A stretch of 10,419 nt of DNA from Candidatus Omnitrophota bacterium (GTDB lineage: Bacteria > Omnitrophota > Gorgyraeia > Duberdicusellales > 4484-171). Every line of letters begins with the position of its first letter. Position 1 is the first letter of the stretch. The stretch is taken from positions 1 to 10,419 of the forward strand of contig JAQTUC010000050.1 of NCBI GenBank assembly GCA_028710385.1. The letters run 5' to 3'. The position numbers were made by a program, and so were the translations under genes. Below, in pieces: positions 1-6,540 of the stretch. Below the pieces are notes generated by a model, which saw nothing but the letters and a program-made list of their open reading frames with translations, had not been told where the DNA came from and did not search any database.

Positions 1-912
1 ACAGGTTTAGTGCGGTCCGTGCTTAATATGATAAGAAGAATTTTCCCTTATTGCTCGTGCAGGTGTTTTAATCCCCTTGCCAGAACTGCTCATCTGCCTT
101 TGACAGATGAGCATAAAAAGAGGAGCAGGACGTCGCCCCGCCTGGGCTCCAGGAAAACAGAATGCCTTTTCGCTCATATTAAGCTTTGTCCGGCGCCCTG
201 CGCGGGAAAAATTTCAGAGGCCCTTTATAAAGAAAATATAGAAAACATAATAAAGGTGCTTAAGGGCGAAAGAGAGGAGCTTGTAGAATTGCTTCGTAAG
301 AAAATGAGTAAATTATCCAGAAGCAATAAATTTGAAGAAGCAGCAGCCGTGAGAGATAAAATAGTTGCGCTTGAAAACCTTTATAAAGGAAAAAGCCTGA
401 CCCATGAGCTTATTTCGCTTAAAGAGGCATTACAGCTTCCCTCTTTACCCTTGCACATAGAAGCGCTGGATATCTCATCATTAAGCGGCACAAACGCAAC
501 CGGCTCGGTTGTAGTTTTTAAAAACGCAGTGGCTGATAAAAATTCATACCGGCGTTACAGAATAAAAGAAGTATTTTCAACCGATGATTACGCAATGATG
601 GCAGAGGTTGTAAGAAGGAGATATTCAAGGCTTTCTTCTGAAGGTAAAAGCCTGCCGCAGCTTGTTATTATAGACGGAGGGCTAGGGCATGTGCAGGCGG
701 CAAAATTTGAACTAGATAAATTAGGGCTTAAAATACCTGTCATAGGTATTGCAAAAAGGAATGAAGAAATCTGGTTTCCGGATAGCCGCGCCCCGCTGAT
801 TATACCCGGGGACAGCTTAGCTTTGCATTTAATACAACGGCTGCGCGATGAAGCGCACAGGTTTGCGCGTAAATATCATTTGTTATTAAGAAAAAAGAAA
901 ACCATAAGTTAG
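1..912 (+). CDS. uvrC: Excinuclease ABC subunit C (UvrC), 3' part, lacks C-terminal HhH domain
   Basis: UvrC makes the two incisions around lesions handed over by UvrA/UvrB. The frame is open to the left edge (reads T-G-L-V-R-S), so the gene starts outside the window and the N-terminal GIY-YIG nuclease is missing here. Visible in order: the RRIFPY segment; a Cys cluster ending in KLCPAPC (nt about 184-204); a UVR/UvrB-binding motif FEEAAAVRDKI (nt about 331-363); and the RNase H-like second nuclease with its DDH triad: Asp in ALDISS (469-471), Asp in VIIDGG (673-675), His in RDEAHRFA (856-858). The protein stops about 14 residues after HRFA, so the roughly 55-70 residue tandem HhH domain of E. 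coli UvrC is absent. The stretch between the first Cys cluster and the KLCPAPC segment is about 20 residues longer than in E. coli and holds a palindrome. A hairpin repeat begins at the base after the stop. The UvrC identity is secure; whether the short C-terminus is natural or truncated is open. Confidence 0.95.
   Translation, partial: TGLVRSVLNMIRRIFPYCSCRCFNPLARTAHLPLTDEHKKRSRTSPRLGSRKTECLFAHIKLCPAPCAGKISEALYKENIENIIKVLKGEREELVELLRKKMSKLSRSNKFEEAAAVRDKIVALENLYKGKSLTHELISLKEALQLPSLPLHIEALDISSLSGTNATGSVVVFKNAVADKNSYRRYRIKEVFSTDDYAMMAEVVRRRYSRLSSEGKSLPQLVIIDGGLGHVQAAKFELDKLGLKIPVIGIAKRNEEIWFPDSRAPLIIPGDSLALHLIQRLRDEAHRFARKYHLLLRKKKTIS
87..113. repeat. Perfect 10-bp palindrome inside uvrC coding sequence
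   Basis: TGCTCATCTG (87-96) and CAGATGAGCA (104-113) are exact reverse complements with a 7-nt loop. A second short perfect hairpin, CCTGG-GCT-CCAGG, follows at 141-153. Both lie in the stretch of UvrC between two Cys clusters where this protein is longer than E. coli UvrC (34 residues between cysteines against about 11). The reading frame stays open through it. This would fit an in-frame palindromic insertion, like the palindromic elements known inside Rickettsia genes, but that origin is inference. Confidence 0.5.
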
Positions 913-962
913 TGTCAGGCGTCAGCTTTCAGCTCTCAGAAGCTGACAGCTGATGTCTGACA
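913..962. repeat. TCAGCT-rich long hairpin repeat between uvrC and ogt
   Basis: The left arm 913-934 and right arm 941-962 pair over 22 positions with 19 Watson-Crick pairs, two G-T wobbles and one mismatch, around a 6-nt loop (CTCAGA). Each arm is itself built from repeated TCAGCT/AGCTGA hexamers. The element begins at the base right after the uvrC stop codon, and the ogt ribosome binding site starts 4 bases after its end. No T-run follows, so a classic intrinsic terminator is unlikely. Hexamer-built hairpins like this tend to be dispersed many times in a genome, but only one copy is visible here. Confidence 0.7.
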
Positions 963-965
963 GCT

Positions 966-970
966 GGGAG
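966..970 (+). promoter_or_regulatory. Ribosome binding site of ogt, at the edge of the hairpin repeat
   Basis: GGGAG lies 7 nt before the ATG at 978 and supports that start. It sits just outside the right arm of the hairpin at 913-962, so the repeat could affect initiation by folding next to the site. Confidence 0.6.
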
Positions 971-977
971 TTGGAAA

Positions 978-1247
978 ATGACTGATTTTGAAAAAAAAGT
1001 TTTAAGGGTTGTTTTAAGGATACCTTTGGGCGAGGTGCGCAGCTATAAATGGGTGGCAACTAAAATCGGAAAACCCAAAGCCTACCGCGCCGTTGCCAAT
1101 GCTTTGCATAAAAACCCCTTTCCGCTGGTTATTCCCTGCCACCGCGTGGTAAAATCATCCAAAAACACAGGCGGTTATGCCCTGGGGAAAGCCCTTAAAA
1201 AAGACTTAATAAAATTAGAGCAAAAGATAAAAGATGTGATAAAATAA
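978..1247 (+). CDS. ogt: Methylated-DNA-[protein]-cysteine S-methyltransferase (minimal catalytic domain)
   Basis: Suicide alkyltransferase that moves the alkyl group from O6-alkylguanine onto its own cysteine. At 89 residues it is only the C-terminal DNA-binding and catalytic domain, without the N-terminal ribonuclease-like domain of Ada or Ogt. The active-site motif IPCHRV has Cys54. Tyr23 (in SYKWVA) and Arg37 (in RAVANAL) match the nucleotide-flipping Tyr and the arginine finger of the family. Glu81 near the end matches the conserved Glu that completes the active-site network. Because the motif is PCHR and not PWHR, this is predicted to be a true methyltransferase and not an alkyltransferase-like (ATL) protein. 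The start at 978 has GGGAG 7 nt upstream. It lies 65 bp after uvrC, giving a DNA-repair pair, and is followed by a terminator-like hairpin. The family is certain; activity is inferred from intact residues. Confidence 0.94.
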   Translation: MTDFEKKVLRVVLRIPLGEVRSYKWVATKIGKPKAYRAVANALHKNPFPLVIPCHRVVKSSKNTGGYALGKALKKDLIKLEQKIKDVIK

Positions 1248-1255
1248 ATAAAGCC

Positions 1256-1292
1256 AAAACTTATGGCAGCCCAAAGGGCGAACATAAGTTTT
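1256..1292. terminator. Nested symmetric hairpin after ogt, possible bidirectional terminator
   Basis: The outer arms AAAACTTATG (1256-1265) and CATAAGTTTT (1283-1292) pair perfectly over 10 bp. A 3-by-3 internal loop separates them from an inner perfect stem GCCC-AAA-GGGC (1269-1279). It starts 8 nt after the ogt stop and ends in TTTT, with a matching AAAA on the other side, as in bidirectional intrinsic terminators. The short T-run and internal loop make termination strength uncertain; it could instead be one of the region's palindromic repeats. Confidence 0.45.
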
Positions 1293-1304
1293 ATGGGTGA
1301 ATTT

Positions 1305-1357
1305 ACCCCACACCCAGCAAGCAAGACAAAATTTGTATTGATCGCTGGGTGTGGGGT
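1305..1357. repeat. 53-bp near-perfect palindrome with 14-bp GC-rich perfect arms
   Basis: ACCCCACACCCAGC (1305-1318) and GCTGGGTGTGGGGT (1344-1357) are exact reverse complements. The 25 bases between them are also mostly self-complementary: CAA...TTG, then ACAAA-A-TTTGT at the centre. The whole 53-bp unit can therefore fold into one cruciform or hairpin with three mismatched positions and a tiny loop. The arms are far more GC-rich than the surrounding DNA. No T-run follows, so it is not a standard terminator. It may be a MITE-like or REP-like mobile palindrome or a protein-binding site; only one copy is in the window. Confidence 0.7.
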
Positions 1358-1386
1358 CCAATTCGCAGACGCTTTATAGGCAAATT

Positions 1387-1434
1387 AAAAGGTGATGCTA
1401 TGACTTACGCTCGTAAGTTGCTCGCGTAAGTCAT
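1387..1434 (+). promoter_or_regulatory. Possible leader: strong Shine-Dalgarno, 9-codon ORF and alternative hairpins before pilT
   Basis: AAAAGGTGAT (1387-1396) is a good match to the anti-SD tail. It is followed 3 nt later by an ATG (1400) opening a 9-codon ORF (MTYARKLLA) that stops at 1427-1429. ATGACTTACGC (1400-1410) pairs perfectly with GCGTAAGTCAT (1424-1434). The middle copy CGTAAGT (1412-1418) can instead pair with ACTTACG (1403-1409), so two hairpins compete for the first arm. The pilT ribosome binding site (GGAG, 1444-1447) follows 10 nt later. The layout resembles a leader-peptide attenuator, but the same pattern could be just a third palindromic repeat with a chance ORF. Confidence 0.3.
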
Positions 1435-1453
1435 CTGCTCATTGGAGACTTAA

Positions 1454-2524
1454 ATGCATTTTACGCAAATATTGGATACAATGATAGAGAAGGAAATTTC
1501 GGACGTCTTCGTCCGCGCGAACAGTAATTTAAGGGGAAGACGTTTTTCTCTCGTTGAAGTTATAAATGATGAGGTATTCAGCGTTGACGATGTTGATGCT
1601 ATTGTAAAAGATATAACCAGCGAGAGGGATAAGGCATTATTAAAAGAGAATAAGGGCTGCGAATTTACTTATTGGTATAAAGAGAACTGGCGTTTTCGTG
1701 TGGGTATATTTTACCAGAGAAATACCCTTTCTCTGGTAATGAGAAAAATAGACCTGCGCATTCCTACTTTTGAGCAGCTTAATTTACCCTCGGCAGTTTT
1801 GCAGAAATTCTGCGCCCAGCGCAGAGGCATGATTCTTTTAACCGGCATTACCGGAAGCGGAAAATCAACCACCATAGCAAGTATTATGGAATGTATGAAT
1901 CAGAATTATAAGCGCCATATTTTAACGGTAGAGGAACCGATAGAATTTACTTTCACAGATAAAAAATCAATTATAAACCAGAGAGAAATCGGCACAGACG
2001 TTGCGACATACGCCGATGCTCTAAGGCAGTTCGCGCTGCATTCGCCGGATGTTATTTATATAGGAAATATTCGCGATGAAGATACCTGCCGCGCAGCTTT
2101 AACTGCCGCGGAAACAGGCGTGCTTGTTTTGTCCACTCTTCATACGGTCAACGCATCCTCAACAATTGACAGGCTTATCAATTTCTTCCCGCCGTATCAG
2201 CACCATCTTGTGCTTGAGCAGTTGTCTTATCTTTTAAAAGGCGTATTTTCTCAAAGGCTTCTTCCGCGCAGCGACACTCCCGGCCTTATTCCAGCGTATG
2301 AGTCAATGGTGCTCAGCCCCTCGGTAAGCCGTCTGCTTATTGAAAATAAAGTGTGGGAGCTTCCTAAATATATTTCATCCGGCGATATCTATGGAATGAA
2401 AAGCTTTCATCAGTGTTTATTTGAACTTGTATCAACCAAAAAAATTACCCCGGAAGTCGCTCTTGAATATGCCGACAAGAAAGAAGAGCTTGAAATGGAG
2501 CTGCGCAATAAAGGATTAATGTAA
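1454..2524 (+). CDS. pilT: PilT-like type IV pilus retraction ATPase with altered Walker B
   Basis: PilT/PilU-family secretion ATPase of 356 residues. Family members form hexamers at the inner-membrane base of type IV pili and drive retraction. After an N-terminal PAS-like domain (about 1-105) comes the RecA-like core: Walker A GITGSGKST (131-139), Asp box TVEEPIEF (about 158-165, usually IEDP), Walker B region PDVIYIGNIRD (198-208), and His box STLHT (227-231). AALTAAETG (214-222) and SQRLLPR (266-272) are typical. The catalytic Glu of GE[MI]RD is Asn205 (AAT, 2066-2068), and the preceding DPD is SPD. The C-terminus has a PilT-like GMKSFHQCLFELV helix and no GspE zinc domain, so it is not PilB/GspE. 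The start has GGAG 6 nt upstream. No other pilus genes are nearby. Family assignment is strong; ATP turnover is doubtful if the Glu is truly absent. Confidence 0.87.
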   Translation: MHFTQILDTMIEKEISDVFVRANSNLRGRRFSLVEVINDEVFSVDDVDAIVKDITSERDKALLKENKGCEFTYWYKENWRFRVGIFYQRNTLSLVMRKIDLRIPTFEQLNLPSAVLQKFCAQRRGMILLTGITGSGKSTTIASIMECMNQNYKRHILTVEEPIEFTFTDKKSIINQREIGTDVATYADALRQFALHSPDVIYIGNIRDEDTCRAALTAAETGVLVLSTLHTVNASSTIDRLINFFPPYQHHLVLEQLSYLLKGVFSQRLLPRSDTPGLIPAYESMVLSPSVSRLLIENKVWELPKYISSGDIYGMKSFHQCLFELVSTKKITPEVALEYADKKEELEMELRNKGLM

Positions 2525-2577
2525 TTCTGCCTCATCCGGCACCTCTAAAGATAAATAAAAATTTAATACAATAAGAT

Positions 2578-3660
2578 ATGCAGGATATTAAAAGTAAGAT
2601 AGAGAATTTTGAGGAAGAACTGTCAACCCTTAAGGAGCTTTTAAAAATTGATTCAAAGAAAAAAGACATCGGGTTGCTGCAGTCAAAAATGTCCGCGACT
2701 GATTTCTGGCAAAACCAGAAGGAAGCCTCCGGCATTATAGAGGAGCTTAAGAAAATAAAAGGTGATGTTGACGACTGGGACATGCTTAATAATAAACTTC
2801 ATGAGCTTAAGGAATTTATACAGATAGCCGATGCGTCTTATGAAAACGAAATGGAAAAGGAAGCAAAAAAATTTGACGAGAACCTTGAAAGGCTTAAACT
2901 TAAAGTCCTTTTTAATGAAAAATTTGACGACTCAAATGCAATAGTTGAAATTAATTCCGGAGCCGGCGGAACTGAAGCCTGCGACTGGGCAAGCATGCTT
3001 TTTAGGATGTATTTCAGATGGGCGGAAGAAAAAAAATTTAAATTCAGCGTTCTTGATGAAGTGAGAGGGGAAGAGGCAGGGATAAAAAACATCACCTTCC
3101 TTATAGAAGGGCTTCGCGCATACGGCATGCTTAAGTCAGAGCGCGGCGTGCACAGGCTGGTTAGGATTTCTCCTTTTGACGCAAACAAAAGAAGGCACAC
3201 TTCTTTCGCCTCTGTTGACGTTCTTCCGGAAATAAAGGAAGATATTGATATAGAGATAAAACCGGAGGACCTTGAAATTATAACCTGCAGGGCATCAGGC
3301 GCCGGCGGCCAGCACGTGAATAAAACTGATTCCGCTGTTCGCATTACGCATTTGCCTACGGGCATAGTTGTTGCCTGCCAGAATGAACGGTCCCAACACC
3401 AGAATAAGCAGGTAGCCCTCAGGGTTTTAAAGGCAAAACTCTATGAGCTTAAGGAAGAGGACAAGAAAAAAAATCTTGAGAAAATTTCAGGCACAAAGCA
3501 AAAAATAGAATGGGGCTCTCAAATACGTTCATATGTGTTGTATCCGTATCTGCTGGTAAAAGACCACAGGACAGATTTGGAAAACCATGACGCCTGGGGC
3601 GTTTTGGATGGTAAATTAGATGATTTTATGTACGCTTATTTAAAGAGGCCAAGATGCTAA
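2578..3660 (+). CDS. prfB: Peptide chain release factor 2 (RF2)
   Basis: Class I release factor that reads UGA and UAA stop codons on the ribosome and triggers peptide release. The stop-codon recognition tripeptide SPF is at 198-200 and the GGQ peptidyl-hydrolysis motif at 243-245. The 360-residue length and domain order (N-terminal helical domain, then SPF and GGQ domains) are standard. An in-frame TAA at 2572-2574 blocks any longer start, and ATG 2578 has no evident Shine-Dalgarno. In many bacteria prfB is autoregulated by a +1 frameshift at an in-frame UGA near codon 26. Here the aligned codon 23 is AAA and the frame runs straight through, so that control is absent. The last 7 nt overlap the start of secA (ATGCTAA), which suggests translational coupling. 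Identification is certain. Confidence 0.97.
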   Translation: MQDIKSKIENFEEELSTLKELLKIDSKKKDIGLLQSKMSATDFWQNQKEASGIIEELKKIKGDVDDWDMLNNKLHELKEFIQIADASYENEMEKEAKKFDENLERLKLKVLFNEKFDDSNAIVEINSGAGGTEACDWASMLFRMYFRWAEEKKFKFSVLDEVRGEEAGIKNITFLIEGLRAYGMLKSERGVHRLVRISPFDANKRRHTSFASVDVLPEIKEDIDIEIKPEDLEIITCRASGAGGQHVNKTDSAVRITHLPTGIVVACQNERSQHQNKQVALRVLKAKLYELKEEDKKKNLEKISGTKQKIEWGSQIRSYVLYPYLLVKDHRTDLENHDAWGVLDGKLDDFMYAYLKRPRC

Positions 3661-6518
3661 AAAATTTTATACTAAACGACTGCCAGAGAAAAATCAATTC
3701 GCAAAAACCGAAAGTAAATATTTTCCTGCATAAAGAAATTCCAACACCTTCCCTGAAAGAAATAGCGGCGTTTTCTTCCGTAGTTGCCCAGGTAAATTAT
3801 TTTGAGGCGGAAATTAAATCCAAACCCGACAGCTTCTTTAAAGAAAAAACAAAGGAATTAAGGGCCAGGTTTGACAAAATTAAAGATCTTACCCCGGATG
3901 AATTCAAAATAGAAGCGGAAAAGATATTGGACGAGGTTCTTCCTTATTATTTTGCCTGTGTCAGGGAGGCGGCATTAAGAACGGTTAAAATGCGCCATTT
4001 TGACTCCCAGGTTTTAGGCGGTATTGTTTTGCATAAAAATAAAATCGCGGAAATGGCAACCGGCGAAGGAAAAACTCTTGTCGCAACGTTAGCGGTTTCT
4101 CTTAACGCCCTCACAGGAAAAGGAGTGCACGTTGTTACCGTTAATGATTACCTTGCAAGGCGCGACTGCGAATGGATGGGCCCGATATATGAATTCTTGG
4201 GTTTTTCCGTCGGTGTTATTCAGCAGGAAATGGATAACGTCCAGCGAAGGCTCGCCTATGGCTGCGACATAACTTACGGCACAAACAATGAATTTGGTTT
4301 TGATTACCTGCGCGACAATATGGTTGGAAGCTTAAACGAGATGGTCCAGCGTGGCCACTTCTATGCGATTGTGGATGAAGTTGACTCAATACTTGTAGAT
4401 GAGGCAAGAACGCCGCTTATAATTTCAGGCCCGGCTGAACTATCAACCGAAAAATATTACAAGGCTGACCATGCCGCGCGACTGCTTAAGGTAAAATTTG
4501 TTATACAGAGTTTTGACGCGAAAGACGGAACAATTGTTATGAAAAACGCCGACGGCACAGAAACAAGGGTACAGCCGGATGAGCTTGAAGCTAACTTTGA
4601 CGCAGTTGTTGAAGAAAAAAGCAATAATGCTTACATCCTTTCCAACGGCGAGAAAAAATGCGAAAGAGCCCTTGGGGTTGACAGCCTTGAGGAAACGCCG
4701 GATAAGTTTTCAAACCCCTGGATGCACTATTTAACGCAGTCGCTTCGCGCTCGCTATCTTTTTGAGAATGAGCAGGAATATATTATAAAAGACGGAAAGA
4801 TTGTTATAGTTGATGAATTTACCGGCCGCCTTATGCCGGGCAGGCGCTGGTCAGACGGGCTGCATCAGGCAATTGAGGCAAAAGAAAATTTAAGAATTCA
4901 GGAAGAATCCCAGACCCTGGCAACTATTACTTTGCAGAATTATTTCAGAATGTATAAGAAGCTCGCCGGCATGACCGGAACAGCTTATACCGAAGCAAAT
5001 GAATTTAAGCACATTTACAAGCTTGATACGATTGTAATCCCGACTAATAAGGCGCTGATAAGGAAAAATTATTCGGACAGAATATACAAAAATAAAAAGG
5101 CCAAATTTGAGGCTGTAATAAAAGAGATAGAGGAATTTTATCTTTTAAAGCAGCCGGTGCTTGTCGGCACCACTTCAATTGAAGACTCAGAAATTCTTTC
5201 CTTTATGCTCAACAAAAAGGGCATAACTCACAATGTGCTTAACGCAAAATATCATGAAAGGGAAGCGCACATAGTGGCGCAGGCAGGGCGTCTTGCCCAG
5301 GTAACTATCGCAACTAATATGGCGGGCCGCGGCACAGATATAATACTTGGCGGTAATATTGATTTTTTCATAAAAGACCTGCTTAAGAAGAATGAAATTC
5401 CTCCGGAAGATGAGCGCTATAAAGGAGAGTACGAAAAATTATACGAAAATAACAAGGATAAATTTGATGACGAGCACAAGAAGGTTGTTTCTTTGGGCGG
5501 TTTGCATGTTATAGGAACGCAGCGCCACGAAGCCCGGCGTATTGATAACCAGCTTCGCGGAAGAAGCGGAAGGCAGGGAGACCCCGGGTCTTCCCGTTTT
5601 TACGTATCACTGGAAGACGATTTAATGAGGCTTTTTGGTTCGGAGAAAATATATTTTTTTATGGATAAACTCGGATTTCCCGAGAACGAGCCTATTGAGC
5701 ATCCTCTTGTAAGCAGTTCACTTGAAATAGCCCAGAAGAAAGTTGAGACTCACAACTTTGAAATCCGCAAGCAGCTGCTTGAATATGATAATGTTATGAA
5801 CAAACAGCGCGAAGTAATTTATGAGCAGCGCAGGCAGATTCTTGAAAGGCCGACAATCGGCGATGAGATATTTACGATGATTGACGAGGTTGTAGAGAAA
5901 AATATACCGGTTTATTTTTCCGAAGAAAAAAATACCCTTGGTTTAACCCATTGGGCAAAACTTAAATTTGATGTTGAGCTTACCGGTGCAGCCCTGGGCA
6001 GCCTGAGCCTTGAAGAAATGATTGAGTTTGTGAAAAAAACCGTAAGAGACGCTTATTACAAAAAACAGACAGCAGCAGGCCCTGATAAAATGGCCTCAAT
6101 GGAAAGAGCGGTAGCTCTCTGGGTTTTGGATTCACGCTGGAAGGAGCATTTGCTGGTTATGGATTCTCTTAAGGAAGGAATACATTTAAGAGGCTACGGC
6201 CAGATTGACCCCCTTGTTGAGTACCAAAAAGAATCATATGCAGCTTTTAACGAAACAATAGCTTCCATTAAGGAAGATATTGTAGATTTGATTTTTAAAG
6301 CAAAGCTATCTATTCCGGAAGAAGCAGTGAGCGTTTTTGAGGAATCGCCCAAGAATTACGTTCATTCTGAATATTCTTCATTGCAGAAAGAAGATGCTGC
6401 CCCGGCTAAGGCCACTGCGGAGCCCGCTCAGCAGGTAACTTCAGGGCCAAAGGTGGGGAGAAATGACCCTTGTCCTTGCGGCAGCGGGAAAAAATATAAA
6501 AAGTGCTGCGGAAAATAA
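3654..6518 (+). CDS. secA: Protein translocase ATPase SecA
   Basis: Motor ATPase that drives unfolded preproteins through SecYEG in the inner membrane. Visible in order: Walker A ATGEGKT (135-141), the DEVD Walker B (241-244) in DEVDSILVDEARTPLIISG, the preprotein cross-linking region, VDEFTGRLMPGRRWSDGLHQ (386-405), the second NBD with NMAGRGTDIILGG (555-567) and QLRGRSGRQGDPGSSRFY (633-650), the scaffold/two-helix finger (ALWVLDSRWKEHLLVMD), and a C-terminal SEC-C zinc site CPC-x8-CC (Cys940, 942, 951, 952) that binds SecB or the ribosome in relatives. At 954 residues it is slightly long. Walker A lies about 32 residues later than in E. coli SecA, so there is an N-terminal extension with no alternative ATG before residue 113. 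It overlaps prfB by 7 bp and precedes lnt by 22 bp. Identification is certain. Confidence 0.98.
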   Translation: MLKNFILNDCQRKINSQKPKVNIFLHKEIPTPSLKEIAAFSSVVAQVNYFEAEIKSKPDSFFKEKTKELRARFDKIKDLTPDEFKIEAEKILDEVLPYYFACVREAALRTVKMRHFDSQVLGGIVLHKNKIAEMATGEGKTLVATLAVSLNALTGKGVHVVTVNDYLARRDCEWMGPIYEFLGFSVGVIQQEMDNVQRRLAYGCDITYGTNNEFGFDYLRDNMVGSLNEMVQRGHFYAIVDEVDSILVDEARTPLIISGPAELSTEKYYKADHAARLLKVKFVIQSFDAKDGTIVMKNADGTETRVQPDELEANFDAVVEEKSNNAYILSNGEKKCERALGVDSLEETPDKFSNPWMHYLTQSLRARYLFENEQEYIIKDGKIVIVDEFTGRLMPGRRWSDGLHQAIEAKENLRIQEESQTLATITLQNYFRMYKKLAGMTGTAYTEANEFKHIYKLDTIVIPTNKALIRKNYSDRIYKNKKAKFEAVIKEIEEFYLLKQPVLVGTTSIEDSEILSFMLNKKGITHNVLNAKYHEREAHIVAQAGRLAQVTIATNMAGRGTDIILGGNIDFFIKDLLKKNEIPPEDERYKGEYEKLYENNKDKFDDEHKKVVSLGGLHVIGTQRHEARRIDNQLRGRSGRQGDPGSSRFYVSLEDDLMRLFGSEKIYFFMDKLGFPENEPIEHPLVSSSLEIAQKKVETHNFEIRKQLLEYDNVMNKQREVIYEQRRQILERPTIGDEIFTMIDEVVEKNIPVYFSEEKNTLGLTHWAKLKFDVELTGAALGSLSLEEMIEFVKKTVRDAYYKKQTAAGPDKMASMERAVALWVLDSRWKEHLLVMDSLKEGIHLRGYGQIDPLVEYQKESYAAFNETIASIKEDIVDLIFKAKLSIPEEAVSVFEESPKNYVHSEYSSLQKEDAAPAKATAEPAQQVTSGPKVGRNDPCPCGSGKKYKKCCGK

Positions 6519-6540
6519 TTCCAGTATTTCTCATATATAA

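Noticed and set aside
1..912. uvrC as a frameshifted pseudogene
   Set aside because: A single frame carries all UvrC motifs from the edge to the stop, including the complete DDH triad; only the HhH domain is absent.
1293..1379. 28-residue ORF running through the 53-bp palindrome
   Set aside because: No ribosome binding site, and its sequence is fully explained by the palindrome; an open frame of this length is expected by chance.
1454..2524. Assignment as a GspE/PilB assembly or secretion ATPase
   Set aside because: Length of 356 residues, a PAS-like N-terminus and a PilT-type C-terminal helix fit PilT/PilU; there is no N1 domain or tetracysteine zinc site of GspE/PilB.
2838..3365. 175-codon antisense open frame across prfB
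   Set aside because: It lies wholly opposite a clear RF2 gene, is Ser/Phe-rich as expected for the complement of Lys/Glu-rich coding DNA, and resembles no family.
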